Positions 12,601 through 23,235 of a stretch of DNA of 32,675 bases are shown here, one piece after another. The notes under the pieces were generated by a model. The model did no database searches, had not been told where the DNA came from, and worked only from the letters and a program-made list of their open reading frames with translations. Numbering within the stretch: position 1 is the stretch's first letter; each line of letters begins with the position of its first letter. The DNA is from Lingula anatina (lineage: Eukaryota; Brachiopoda; Lingulata; Lingulida; Lingulidae), in assembly GCF_001039355.2 (NCBI RefSeq), contig NW_019775407.1, positions 1 to 32,675 of the forward strand, read 5' to 3'. The position numbers and the translations under genes are program-made.

Positions 12601-15600
12601 AATAAAACAAACGTAATGGAAGTCAGAGCTCTAAATGCTTACCATTGTCTTATATTACAAAAAAAAAAAAAAGAAAGAAATATTAACTAANTATGGTGTT
12701 AACGCTGAAAGTGCACGGCGACGGCGACATGATCGGCGACGGCGACGGCGACGACAGACGCAGGTGATGGCAACATGTACAGACACATCTGTGTCTGTAC
12801 ATAAAAAGTTTGCATCCTCAAGCTCAGAAATGCCCGGTTTTCACAGGTGAGTTATGTTCCTTACCTGCAGGTGCCCTGCACTTACCTGCAGGTAGTTTGC
12901 ACTTACCTGCAGGTGCCCTGCACTTACCTGCTGGTAGCTTGCACTTACCTACAGGAGGCCTGTATTTCAAGGCTCTGGCAGTGTTGGACCTCACAAAGGC
13001 ATATGTTTTCATCACCAACCTCACCTGTTGAAATTATCATCAGAACAAAATATTAAGAAGCCTGATAATGCTATATGGAGAAACAATACAACATTTAACA
13101 TTAATTTTAAACTACCACAGGGAAACACAACTACAAATGATTGAATTCAAGGAAATAAGCACATATAATATCCAGAGAGTTTTAGGGCAACCTACTGCGC
13201 TTTCCAGCTGTAGTCAATTCTACTTTGTTGCCTACACAGTGAAGACCCCAGAAAAAAATGATGATTTATATGTACCTTCATCAAATGTCAAACTGACCAA
13301 ACCAGTATGGCCTCCAGTACCCTCTCAACCTCCTGTTCATTGATCAATGGTAAAACTGACCAATTTAATGACCAGCAGCAAAATGGAACAGAAGTGTATT
13401 TCAACCCTGAGATATTTCCTATTGTGGGTCTCCAGCACCCACTCCCCTACCTATTCACTGAACACCGGTCTAACTCACCTGTTCAGTGACCAGTAGTAGT
13501 GTTGACCCTGGAGGTATCTGGTTCTCTGTTATTGCCTGCACAGGAAGAATGAGGAATGCGAAAATGTAGGCCACGAACAAGGACAACCACAGGTAGTCAT
13601 AAATACCTGAAAAATGGAAAACATTAAAGTATTCGCATATATTACATATTGGTACAGTTAAAGGATAATTGGTACAATTAAACATTCTAACACTCACCAA
13701 CTTTATAATGGTATCCAGCATGTCACTTAACCACTTAATAATCATGGTGTCCAGAATGTAACTCCTCCACTTTACATATCTAATGCANAAAAAAAGAAAG
13801 AAATATTAACTAATTCAAAAATTTTTAAAAATTCTAAATAAGTCTGTACTTATTGGAAAAAGGGGTGCCAGGACCCAGGTAGAACCCTAAACAGGTATGT
13901 CTTACATCCCACATCATGAAATTTAGGATAAATCCTAAAAAGTTTGCATCCTCAAGCTCAGAAATGCCCGATTTTCAAAGGTGAGTTATGTTCCTTACCT
14001 GCAGGTGCCCTGCACTTACCTGCAGGTAGTTTGCACTTACCTGCAGGCACCCTGCACTTACCTGCTGGTAGCTTGCACTTACCTACAGGAGGCCTGTATT
14101 TCAAGGCTCTGGTAGTGTTGGACCTCACAAAGGCATATGTTTTCATCACCAACCTCACCTGTTGAAATTATCATCAGAACAAAATATTAAGAAGCCTGAT
14201 AATGCTATATGGAGAAACAATACAACATTTAACATTAATTTTAAACTACCACAGGGAAACACAACTACAAATGATTGAATTCAAGGAAATAAGCACATAT
14301 AATATCCAGAGAGTTTTAGGGCAACCCACTGCGCTTTCCAGCTGTAGTCAATTCTACTTTGTTGCCTACACAGTGAAGACCCCAGAAAAAAATGATGATT
14401 TATATGTACCTTCATCAAATGTCAAACTGACCAAACCAGTATAGCCTCCAGTACCCTCTCAACCTCCTGTTCATTGATCAATGGTAAAACTGACCAATTT
14501 AATGACCAGCAGCAAAATGGAACAGAAGTGTATTTCAACCCTGAGATATTTCCTATTGTGGGTCTCCAGTACCCACTCCCCTACCTATTCACTGAACACC
14601 GGTCTAACTCACCTGTTCAGTGACCAGTAGTAGTGTTGACCCTGGAGGTATCTGGTTCTCTGTTATTGCCTGCACAGGAAGAATGAGGAATGCGAAAATG
14701 TAGGCCACGAACAAGGACAACCACAGGTAGTCATAAATACCTGAAAAATGGAAAACATTAAAGTATTCGCATATATTACATATTGGTACAGTTAAAGGAT
14801 AATTGGTACAATTAAACATTCTAACACTCACCAACTTTATAATGGTATCCAGCATGTCACTTAACCACTTAATAATCATGGTGTCCAGAATGTAACTCCT
14901 CCACTTTACATATCTAATGCATCACTCACCCACTTTATAATGGTGCCACACGTTATTCACCCACTTTATAATAGCATGTACATGTAGCATGTCACTCACA
15001 AACCTATCTACATTATAGCTCACCCACTTTTTAATGGTATTTAATGTCACTCACCCACTTTATAACGCTGTCTAGCATGCCCCTCACCCACTTCATAATG
15101 ATATCTAGCATGCCACTTACCCACTTTACAATGATATCTAGCATGCCACTTACCCACTTTACAATGATATCTAGCATGCNNNNNNNNNNNNNNNNNNNNN
15201 NNNNNNNNNNNNNNNNNNNNNNNNNNNNNNNNNNNNNNNNNNNNNNNNNNNNNNNNNNNNNNNNNNNNNNNNNNNNNNNNNNNNNNNNNNNNNNNNNNNN
15301 NNNNNNNNNNNNNNNNNNNNNNNNNNNNNNNNNNNNNNNNNNNNNNNNNNNNNNNNNNNNNNNNNNNNNNNNNNNNNNNNNNNNNNNNNNNNNNNNNNNN
15401 NNNNNNNNNNNNNNNNNNNNNNNNNNNNNNNNNNNNNNNNNNNNNNNNNNNTCACCCACTTTATAATGATATCTAGCATGCCACTCACCCACTTTATAAT
15501 GATATCTAGCATGCCACTCACCCACTTTATAATGATATCTAGCATGCCACTCACCCACTTTATAATGATTCCTGGTGGTGCTCCAGTAGTAGAACAAAGG

Positions 15601-18600
15601 GTACAAAGCTATGGCGCTACCTTTCATCCACAACCATGTGGTCACTACTAGAGGAAACTTTCCACACGCCCAGATGATCAGGTCAAAGTCCAAGACAAGT
15701 CTGGAACATACATTACTGTGCTGTTGAGGAAAACTGACACAAATGGACAATATAGTTACTCTGAACAAGCATACATCAAGTGAATCTGTCAATGTATATA
15801 TCATTATGATACATGTTTTTTGTTGTTGTTTTTTATTATAAACCAGATATCTTAAAACATATACAGAAATAACTGGAAATGCATCTTGTGTGAAATAAAG
15901 CACATTGGCGAGCAAGACTAGTTTTACAAAGAAAATAAAGCCAAGACAGTCAGACAAGCAGACAGAGAGACAAGCAGACAGACAGACACAGACAGACACA
16001 GATTATAGCAGAAAAAAACATGGTGAGGTTATGGGGTTAGATTTTAATAATTGGTAACTCAGGATAAATTCTAAATTCAATCCAACATGCTGAATGCAAT
16101 CAGATTAATACCCCACTTCCTTACACTGAGATGAATATAGAAAAGTGGTGAGGATGTTGGAAACAAGAAGAGGCGTGCTAATCATTGGATTTGAGCCCTT
16201 GGTATACCTTATACTTTACAGTCTGTACCGGTTCACTTAAAGACAGCTCAGCATGATTGTCTAGTAATTGTGCTTCAGGGCTTTGTACTCCATTTCACAA
16301 GTTCTACACATTCAGCTAATTTCTTGCTGTGTTGGTTTTAGTTGATGTATTAGCTGCAGGGGCGGATCCAGAGATATTTTCTGATAGTCTTCCAAATTAT
16401 CTTTGTGGATCCATCCTCCATTTTTGACCGTCTTCCGACAGAAAAAGATAGATACCATTCAATGTAAACTTGAAAATCTGACCGTCTTCTGGAAGACCCA
16501 GAAGACGGCTTAAATCCGCCCCTGAGCTGTGTCAAGTGTGGAGGCTGCATTTTGATGATGCTCTTATGTAAAAGCCAGGTAATTAAGTTGCCAGTCTCTC
16601 ATACTGTACCGTTACTGACTGCACGGATAAAGTACTATTATATTATACTATAAATTCTTACAATATGTATATGCTGCAAAACAAGCAAGGCAAGTTTTCA
16701 TGAGGCATTAAGATGATGAATTATCCAAAGTAATCTTCAAAAACTTCACAGAATTATGAGACAGGTTTTATGGGATGCTTAAATAATTCCATTCTGACAG
16801 GCATCTTTGAATATAATGATGAATTTAGTTATTATTCCAGAAATGATGCAAACAAAAACAGTTTTAGTGAACTGAAAACGTTTGGTACACAAAAATTGAT
16901 GAATTTTGTAATTGCTCCAGATACAATGCAAACAAAAATACTTTTAGTTAAATGAAAACATTTGGTACAAAAAAACACCACAGTTCACGATTTCACTTTT
17001 CGTCTTTAACCTGAAAATCAACATCACGCAGCATGCACTTAGTTGTGTCACATACACACACAAACACACGGTAAAAACTTTAAAAAAAAACAAACAAACA
17101 AACAAACAAATAATAAAAAAAAAAACAGACAACAAACAGAAAAAGTTCCTAATTGGTTTTAACAAAAAACATTTCTATACTGACACCAGGACACAGACAT
17201 TTGACTGCAAGCTTCCAAATTGTAGTGTCCCTCTATAAAACCTTAAAGTTACTTCCATGATCTAATTAATATGATGAGATTTATTGCTCTCCATTATAAT
17301 TGTGATTTTTGTCAGGTATTCTATATAGATTAAATGAGGCTAATGGTTGTTAAAATATTGGATATTAAACTACTGGATACAAAAAACAACTAATTTTAAC
17401 TGCTGATTGAAGAAGTCATGATCATAGTTTTTAAGTGTTAAACAGAGCAGGTGGAATTCTTGACATTTTAAATCCTTCCTGGATTTTCAAATGTCTACGT
17501 CCCCAAATGTCTTTTGTTAAAACCATTTTTCAATTATCCATGCAGTCTAGCTACCTTATCCCATATTTCTTCCAGGAATCAGTGAAATCCTTACCCCTAT
17601 AAAACAGAGAAAATCACATGTTTACCACATAGTTTGACACACATTCACACTTGAGACCTTAGATACCAACAAGGGTGATACCACATCTTCCTTGGTAAGC
17701 CTCCCCCCCCCCAACCCCCCCCCAAAAAAACTTTTTCTTTTTCTTTAAAATAATATAAAATTGTTTATCCAGCCCCAACCACACTTCACATAGGGGAAAC
17801 AGAAAAAAATTCAGGGGTTAACATACTCTAAGGCTCAAAATTTAACAAAAAAATCTAAACTTTTCAATTATTTTTATTTGATAGTTTAGCAGGGGCTGTA
17901 AAATGAGCCTCCTCACTCCCCCTCTCCTCCCCTCCCCCCCCCCCCCCCCCTTCTTGTTATCTGTAATCCACCAATGTCTTTAAATAAATTTAGCCAATTC
18001 GGAAATATTTCGGTCAACCTAACATTTTCATACACATCCAGCTATTGATGATAAAAACTTATTTATTTGAATTTTAAAGCCAAAATAAAAATAAGATGCA
18101 ACTGGCAGATTCTAATTAAGGAGTGGATGTATTCACACACACACAAAAAAAAATTTAATTTAAAAGTTTTACAAGTTGTCCCCAATTGCTGTGAAATGTT
18201 TTAAAGAGGGTGTGCAGGCTGCGCCCAGTTTGTACCAGTATATAGTGAAGCAAGCTTAGATGAAGTAAATCCTATTAAAAGATTAAGCATATGGACCAAT
18301 GTGAGAACCAAGAATCAAAACAAGTCAAGTAATGATTCACAAGCAACAAGTATCATGGTATTAATAGAAGTCTAGATTTTTCGAAGTATTGAGTCTAGAT
18401 TTTTCAAAGTATACATTATCATTTCACATTAAGGGTCCAAATTGCTGGGCAAATTAAGGGAGTAAAACTTTCAGTATTCTCTTTTATTTTTGTATATTTT
18501 GTTTATTTCCCCCAGGATTTTATGAAATAAGTGTGTACAGTGGTAAAAAATATCCACAGCAAGTTATGTACCGTAAGCAAATTGTAGCCAACCATTACAA

Positions 18601-19249
18601 ACATTATCATGTACGATAAGCTGTTTGAACTACTGACTTCTTAGTTCTCAAATTATACCCGCCAAAATCCCAACATGAAAGCAATGCTGTACAATAAGTC
18701 TGTTCTACTAATCACAAGAAAAGATTCCTACTACTTTATATACAAGGAAAACAAACTTATTGTAGAAGCTGGGGGATCCAATACCCCTTATCTGTTGAGA
18801 GACATTATTACACAATCACTGGAGTTCTCCAGAGGCACAATATTAAGTTGCTGTATGCATTAATGCTAATATATTATTTACTTATATCAGTGACAAGCTG
18901 TACAAACCTCCCTTTCTCAAATACATCATGGATGATTGTATTCAAACTGAAGACTATGAGGATGGCAATGAAGATATGGTAGATTGTCTGGATGTGACTC
19001 ACTTCAAACAGATCACTGAAATAAAAAAAAAGATCAGATTCCTGATATTAAAATACAAAGACATTGTGTCAAAAATGTAATCTTCAGTCAAGCATGGATA
19101 TATATTATTAAATATATATTTAAAATGACATATGATACAATTCAATGATGAAACATTTGTAATAAATAATTGTATATCGTATAAGATATGTAAAGCCATT
19201 CAATATAAAATACCTGCATTATTTATTAAACTTTACCTTGTTTTTGCCA

Positions 19250-19300
<51 letters not shown>

Positions 19301-21460
19301 ATACCTGCATTTAAATGTGGCAGAACTGAATAGACTTGCTTCCTTCCTACATGCCTCATTTTGCTTTGTAATTTATTATCATCATTTTTATTACTACTGC
19401 TAGCTAATTTCTCACTGGTAAAGTGAAAAATTAGCTATTTGTCAAAAACAGAGAAATGTCCTCCATTGAATGCAAAAAAACATGTACTAATATCATTATC
19501 ATTATCTTCATCACCATCGCTATTATCATAAACCAGCTGTACTCACGTAAGTACTGAATTTCTTGGAACAAACACCTTGTCTCGTGGCTCCCCCTTCTTT
19601 CTGAAATTGTTAATTAATATAATATTTGACTGGTTACTGGAAATATAATGAAACTGTCCACCTGTCTTATAACAATGAAGAGTTAGCTACTACTAAAAAT
19701 AAACAGTTACTTTTAATTAAGTGGTCAACAGAAGATTAATCTTGCACTTTAAGATGAAAATTTGACCCAAAATTTAGAGCCAACTTTCTATCTCAATGTT
19801 TTTATGAACCTGACTCCCTAGTCAAGAGGCACCTGCAGCTATGAGCAAGCATTCGTAAACGGTCAGGTAATACTCACTTCTTTGGCTTTGTTGCCTCCCC
19901 ATTCTGTACATAGGAGCTGTCCAGGTCATAGTCTTGTGAATATTCATCTAGGAAATCAGCAATCTGACTGTCTACTTGATCAACTAGGTCCGACTTCAAT
20001 TTCTGAAATCAATAAATTAACCAAACAATTAATTAATCAATCAATCAATCAATGAAACACCATCTTCAGAATCAATAAATTAACTTCCTCCTAAATAACA
20101 GAAAATGGACTAGTGAAGGGCGCTGAGTAGAATACAGATAGGCTAGTAATTATATGAGTACGCTAGGAACAAGAGGAAGCATGTTAATCGGTTAACCAGC
20201 ATACAACAAGACTCCCCACAAAGTTGCATCAACCTATGAAGAAAGATAGTTTTATTGCAAATGCCCTTACAGAATATATGGTTGCAGTTACAAAGTCTGG
20301 AAAAAGAGGGGTCAGAATAACTAGACAAAGTGGGATAACTGTAACTGAGGTGGGTGAAGCCAAGAAAGGTTCAAATAATTTTACTAGAAAAATGACAACA
20401 TATAAAGATGCAGAGTAAAACACGAAGCGCATCTTTTTCTGTCCAAATACACTACTGGTGCAACACTGTGTTTTGTAATAACTACCTCAAGTTTTTCCCG
20501 TAGCTTTGTGGTCTTCAGCTGTTTATCAAAAGCCACATCTCCCGTCCATAAACCTGAAAACAAAATGATTTGGAAAATGAAATAGTCATTCTATTAAGAT
20601 TAGCAATATAATAGAGAAAACCAACCATTAAATATTAGAAGGACTGAACTTTCCTTATGCCTACATAAAATATAGACTTACTTTAGTTTATTGTAAATAT
20701 TTTATATCTCTTTTAATTTGTTTTTAAGGCCAGTCTTTTCAACTAAAACTTATCACTTATTCTGTCTCATTCTACAGTACATCTGAATCCACTTAATAGA
20801 TATGAGATCTTTATTATTATAGCAAGCAATGCAGGGGCAGATTTAGGGCGTCTTCTGGGTCTTCCGGACGGTCAAAAATGAAGAATGGATCAACAAAGAT
20901 AATTTGGAAGACTGTCAGGAAATAACTCTGAAACCGCCTCTGCAATGTACAGTCACGTGTGTGTGGGGGGGGGGGGGGGGGGGGTACCTTGGGTGGAGGT
21001 GCATGTACTAGTATATCCTAATCACTCATGCCTTAACGCTTATGTAACCAAGCCTTCCAAGGTTATATAACTTATAACATATTCATGTGTTGATATTTAT
21101 ACAATTTATTCCTCAGCCTTAGGATTTGCAGAGGTACTCCTTCTTTCTTTTCCTCGAAAGTCAAACCCCAAGAGTACCATTTTGTACCATTTTCAGTGAA
21201 ACATTAAACTCACTGAAGCACCGTGACTCATTCCACGGTGTTCTCAGTTGACCCGAGTGACCCGACGGGGGAAGGAGATCTTAACAAATAGATTATAAAC
21301 GAACGCGTGCCAAAATGAAATAACTTTCGATTGTATTGACATAAAGAGTAATCTTAATCACATATCTTGATGTGTAGCACTACATTTAAAATAAAATACC
21401 TGTAGGCTCGGCGATGTTTTTCTCTCCCGCTTGTCGCCGTCGCAATCCCACGTTATCCAT
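9648..21460 (-). CDS. SOAT1: Sterol O-acyltransferase (ACAT; MBOAT family)
   Basis: Esterifies cholesterol with fatty acyl-CoA in the ER membrane. Fifteen coding exons on the minus strand (5' to 3'): 21460-21400, 20553-20486, 20002-19878, 19600-19547, 19015-18908, 15700-15555, 14740-14613 (or 13606-13479), 14158-14083 (or 13024-12949), 12593-12467, 12093-11897, 11619-11504, 11297-11190, 10872-10734, 10418-10276, 9740-9648. Phases agree throughout: 1689 nt, 562 aa (human SOAT1 550). Recognisable motifs: [13 protein letters not shown] (about 286-298), [18 protein letters not shown] (400-406), and HEY with the catalytic His at about 461 (human His460). The C-terminus has PRTWTC and then runs about 16 residues longer than human. 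The N-terminus has an acidic/basic soluble stretch. Exons 7 and 8 occur twice. The donors of exons 6 and 8 lie in tandem arrays. Vertebrate SOAT1 versus SOAT2 cannot be decided; this is likely the single invertebrate orthologue. Confidence 0.95.
9861..10180. repeat. Degenerate minisatellite in last SOAT intron
   Basis: Interleaved copies of GGCCAACAGGCTGGGAA and GGGCTAGGTACAGGTA fill most of the intron between the last two SOAT exons. Unlike the arrays at exons 6 and 8, the copies carry no consensus minus-strand donor. The intron also contains a (GT)n run at about 10219-10240. Confidence 0.8.
12692..12804 (-). mobile_element. Dispersed palindrome plus CGN-triplet element (copy 1)
   Basis: It contains TGTACAGACACA, a 2-nt spacer and the inverted arm, then a region of GGCGAC triplets. 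The same composite occurs inverted at about 26312-26404. It is present in only one of the two copies of the SOAT block, so it may be polymorphic. A single N precedes it. Confidence 0.6.
12860..12958 (-). repeat. 21-bp array of tandem 5' splice donors at SOAT exon 8 (copy 1)
   Basis: On the minus strand, the exon 8 donor (G then GTAAGT, forward 12943-12949) is followed by four further donors at exact 21-bp spacing. The GTAAG cores lie at forward 12944, 12923, 12902, 12881 and 12860. Units alternate GTAAGTGCAAACTACCTGCAG-like and GTAAGTGCAGGGCACCTGCAG-like sequences. The reading frame stays open through all units, each encoding seven residues such as GKCKLPA or GKCRAPA. Confidence 0.9.
13994..14092 (-). 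repeat. 21-bp array of tandem 5' splice donors at SOAT exon 8 (copy 2)
   Basis: The duplicate of the array at 12860-12958, with the same five donors and a small difference (CACC for TGCC in one unit, giving V for A). The open frame and 21-bp spacing are kept. Confidence 0.9.
14835..15570 (-). repeat. 33-bp array built from the SOAT exon 6 / intron junction
   Basis: The array starts at the exon 6 donor (forward 15549-15555, minus strand GTGG then GTGAGT). Units of 33 bp repeat the last bases of the exon and the donor. Exact spacing is seen at 15549, 15516 and 15483, and left of the gap at 15148 and 15115. Units left of the gap carry GTAAGT instead of GTGAGT, which is also a consensus donor. 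Copies decay toward 14835. The exon frame stays open through the well-kept units (11 residues each, such as [11 protein letters not shown]). A run of Ns interrupts the array. Confidence 0.9.
15180..15451. other. Assembly gap (272 N) inside the 33-bp array
   Basis: The gap lies within the tandem array. In-phase continuation of 33-bp units across it would need a length of 267 plus or minus multiples of 33, so 272 is an estimate. The true copy number is unknown. Confidence 0.95.
15701..18907. other. SOAT intron 5 (large intron)
   Basis: Lies between the exon ending in GR and the exon starting LVLDFD. It holds a CAGACAGA-type microsatellite (about 15945-15998), the MITE at 16357-16524, an (AAAC)n run near 17090, and C-runs near 17702 and 17935. 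I see no exon or gene in it. Confidence 0.7.
16357..16524. mobile_element. MITE with CAGGGGCGGAT termini (168 bp)
   Basis: The terminal inverted repeats are CAGGGGCGGATCC at the left and the complement of AAATCCGCCCCTG at the right. AGCTG duplications flank it at 16352-16356 and 16525-16529. Internal GTCTTCTGGAAGACCC-type palindromes are shared, inverted, with the copy at 20832-20942. Non-coding, in SOAT intron 5. Confidence 0.8.
19250..19302. repeat. (AAAT)n microsatellite in SOAT intron
   Basis: About 13 copies of AAAT/AATA, between the SOAT exons at 18908-19015 and 19547-19600. Confidence 0.95.
20832..20942. mobile_element. Shorter copy of the CAGGGGCGGAT MITE (111 bp)
   Basis: It starts CAGGGGCAGATTTAGGGC and ends AAACCGCCTCTG, flanked by CAATG at 20827-20831 and 20943-20947. 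Compared with the 168-bp copy (inverted) it lacks a central stretch but shares CGTCTTCTGGGTCTTCC, GGTCAAAAATG and AAAGATAATTTGGAAGACT. It lies in SOAT intron 1. Confidence 0.8.
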
Positions 21461-21952
21461 TTCCTTATTTTGTTTACTTGTAGATGGCAGTAGTACAAGA
21501 GAATCTAAGAAAATAGTTTTATTTTACCTTATACGTGAACAAAAAATAGTAAAACATACTTTATGAGGCATATAATACTACTAAATATCATAATTCTAAA
21601 TAAAATATCACTGGTGAAGTTCGCCGAACAGTTACAGTGTATATACACTAACTAACCCCATCTTGAAATTATTGCCACCTATATTAAAGAAATAGGTCAT
21701 TTTTAGGAAATCATGTGACAATATTGGGTCATCAAAACACAGTGATTCATATCTGGATTCATTGGTGACTTATTAATGATAAGGTTACTATTGCAATTGG
21801 CCCTGCAATCACCTGATATTTGTGGAAATTGACAAGGCGCTGGATTTTAAAACAAGGAACACATGCGAATCGAAATGTGTGCGGATTTCTGTTCAAATTT
21901 CAGGACATTGTATTTAATGACCAACCGAACTCTCGGAACGTCGTCAGTGTCA
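21461..21952. promoter_or_regulatory. Bidirectional promoter region SOAT (-) / MRH receptor (+)
   Basis: The two start codons face away from each other, about 490 bp apart. On the minus strand a plausible acceptor (TTTTCTTAG, forward near 21505-21513) suggests that the SOAT start codon sits in a second exon after a non-coding leader exon. No clear TATA box was assigned. Confidence 0.5.
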
Positions 21953-23180
21953 ATGCGGCATTTGTTTATACTGTGTTTGCACTTTCTGATTTTGGTGTCA
22001 CCTGTTAGATCAGAGACTTGTACAAAGCTTGGTCCATGTAAGTGTAAAACTAGCAAAGGGACTATCGACTTAACGCCACTCTCTGGGAACGGACAGGTCG
22101 CAAAGTAAGTGCCACTCTTACGCAAGAGGTAAACACGAATGAAAAATCGGTCAAACGGTCAATTTACCTTAGTCAGTAAGAAAAGTACAAAATTGGCAAG
22201 AAATAGACGGATCCCGATCTCTGAACTTACTAGGTCTACCCCCTCTAAACGAATTTATTTATAGAAATAAGTAAATAAGAATGAATAAAGAAAATGAAAA
22301 TGGATGTTCAGCCCACTTGGGACTTTGTAATAATACTTAATACATACATGTTGACTTAAAACTGTGCTAACTTTGATTGTTTGTGTGTGTGTTTATGTGT
22401 GCGAATGCATGTGTGTGTCCCATCCCTACGAGTGAAAGAAAGATCTACTCACAAGGGTACATGAAACAAAATCGGTATAATGTGATTACAATAAATCTCT
22501 AGTTGCATGTTTCAGGTTCACTTTCACTGACACTGGCTCCAAGGATGTCTACAGCTTTAGTCCATGTGTAGCTTTCTCTCAGTTTGCTGGATGCGCTGAT
22601 GCTGCTGTAAGTTCAACCATAATATTCTCTTTTTAACAAGTAAATCCTGATAACTATGAGTAAACAGGTTTTTCATGGTCTCTAGATAGGATGATGAAAT
22701 AAATATTTACCTAGAGACTAAATAACACCATTCAAACACGATGTTGCATGTTTGTGAGGTGGTGGACCAAAACTTTATGCTTGACTGTTGTTATTTTGTC
22801 TCTGATAAAAGAATAATTCTATTTTACTAGCTAGTAAGTCATTGTACATAAAGGCACCTGAATGCTATTGACATAGTTGAATGATACCATTTAGATTATG
22901 AAGAACCAGCAAACTTACTAGTAATTAAATTCGGGGGCAGATGGAGGCCATCTTCTGGCTCTTCAATATATTGTGTGTGATCATTCCCCAAAGTTTCAGT
23001 TATCTTTGCATAAAAGTTCTGTTCTTTTAAAATATGCTTCAAATGGCCTCCAAGGCATTGGATTCAACACTTGCATATGTTGCGAAAAAATTGTTAATTT
23101 CTCAAACACATTTCTCCTTCTGGATTTCCCTGATTTTTGCTGTGATTGCTCCCGAGAGTTCACTACTCATTTCAGGGTTG

Positions 23181-23235
<55 letters not shown>

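Larger units (their letters stand above)
12661..14932. repeat. Near-identical 1134-bp tandem duplication containing SOAT exons 7 and 8
   Basis: Bases 12804-13787 recur at 13938-14921 with a constant offset of 1134 and only a handful of substitutions. The preceding GAAAGAAATATTAACTAA is also repeated (12673-12690 and 13796-13813), followed by unrelated sequences in the two copies (N plus a palindromic triplet repeat, versus an AT-rich segment). Single N characters sit at 12691 and 13788, near the joins. Exon 7 copies are 13479-13606 and 14613-14740; exon 8 copies are 12949-13024 and 14083-14158. The exon 8 proteins differ by one residue (NTA versus NTT). The block is either a very recent duplication or two alleles joined by the assembler; I favour the latter. 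Confidence 0.85.

Noticed and set aside
12810-13031. Plus-strand frame rich in [14 protein letters not shown] repeats
   Set aside because: It is the opposite strand of the 21-bp donor array and has no independent evidence of coding.
15031-15999. 322-codon minus-strand open frame across the N run
   Set aside because: It is the true SOAT exon 6 fused in translation to intron, tandem repeats and unknown bases. The frame even changes across the gap.
20224-20418. 64-codon frame in a SOAT intron
   Set aside because: It overlaps an equally long frame on the other strand. No motif, and the SOAT exons splice around it in phase.
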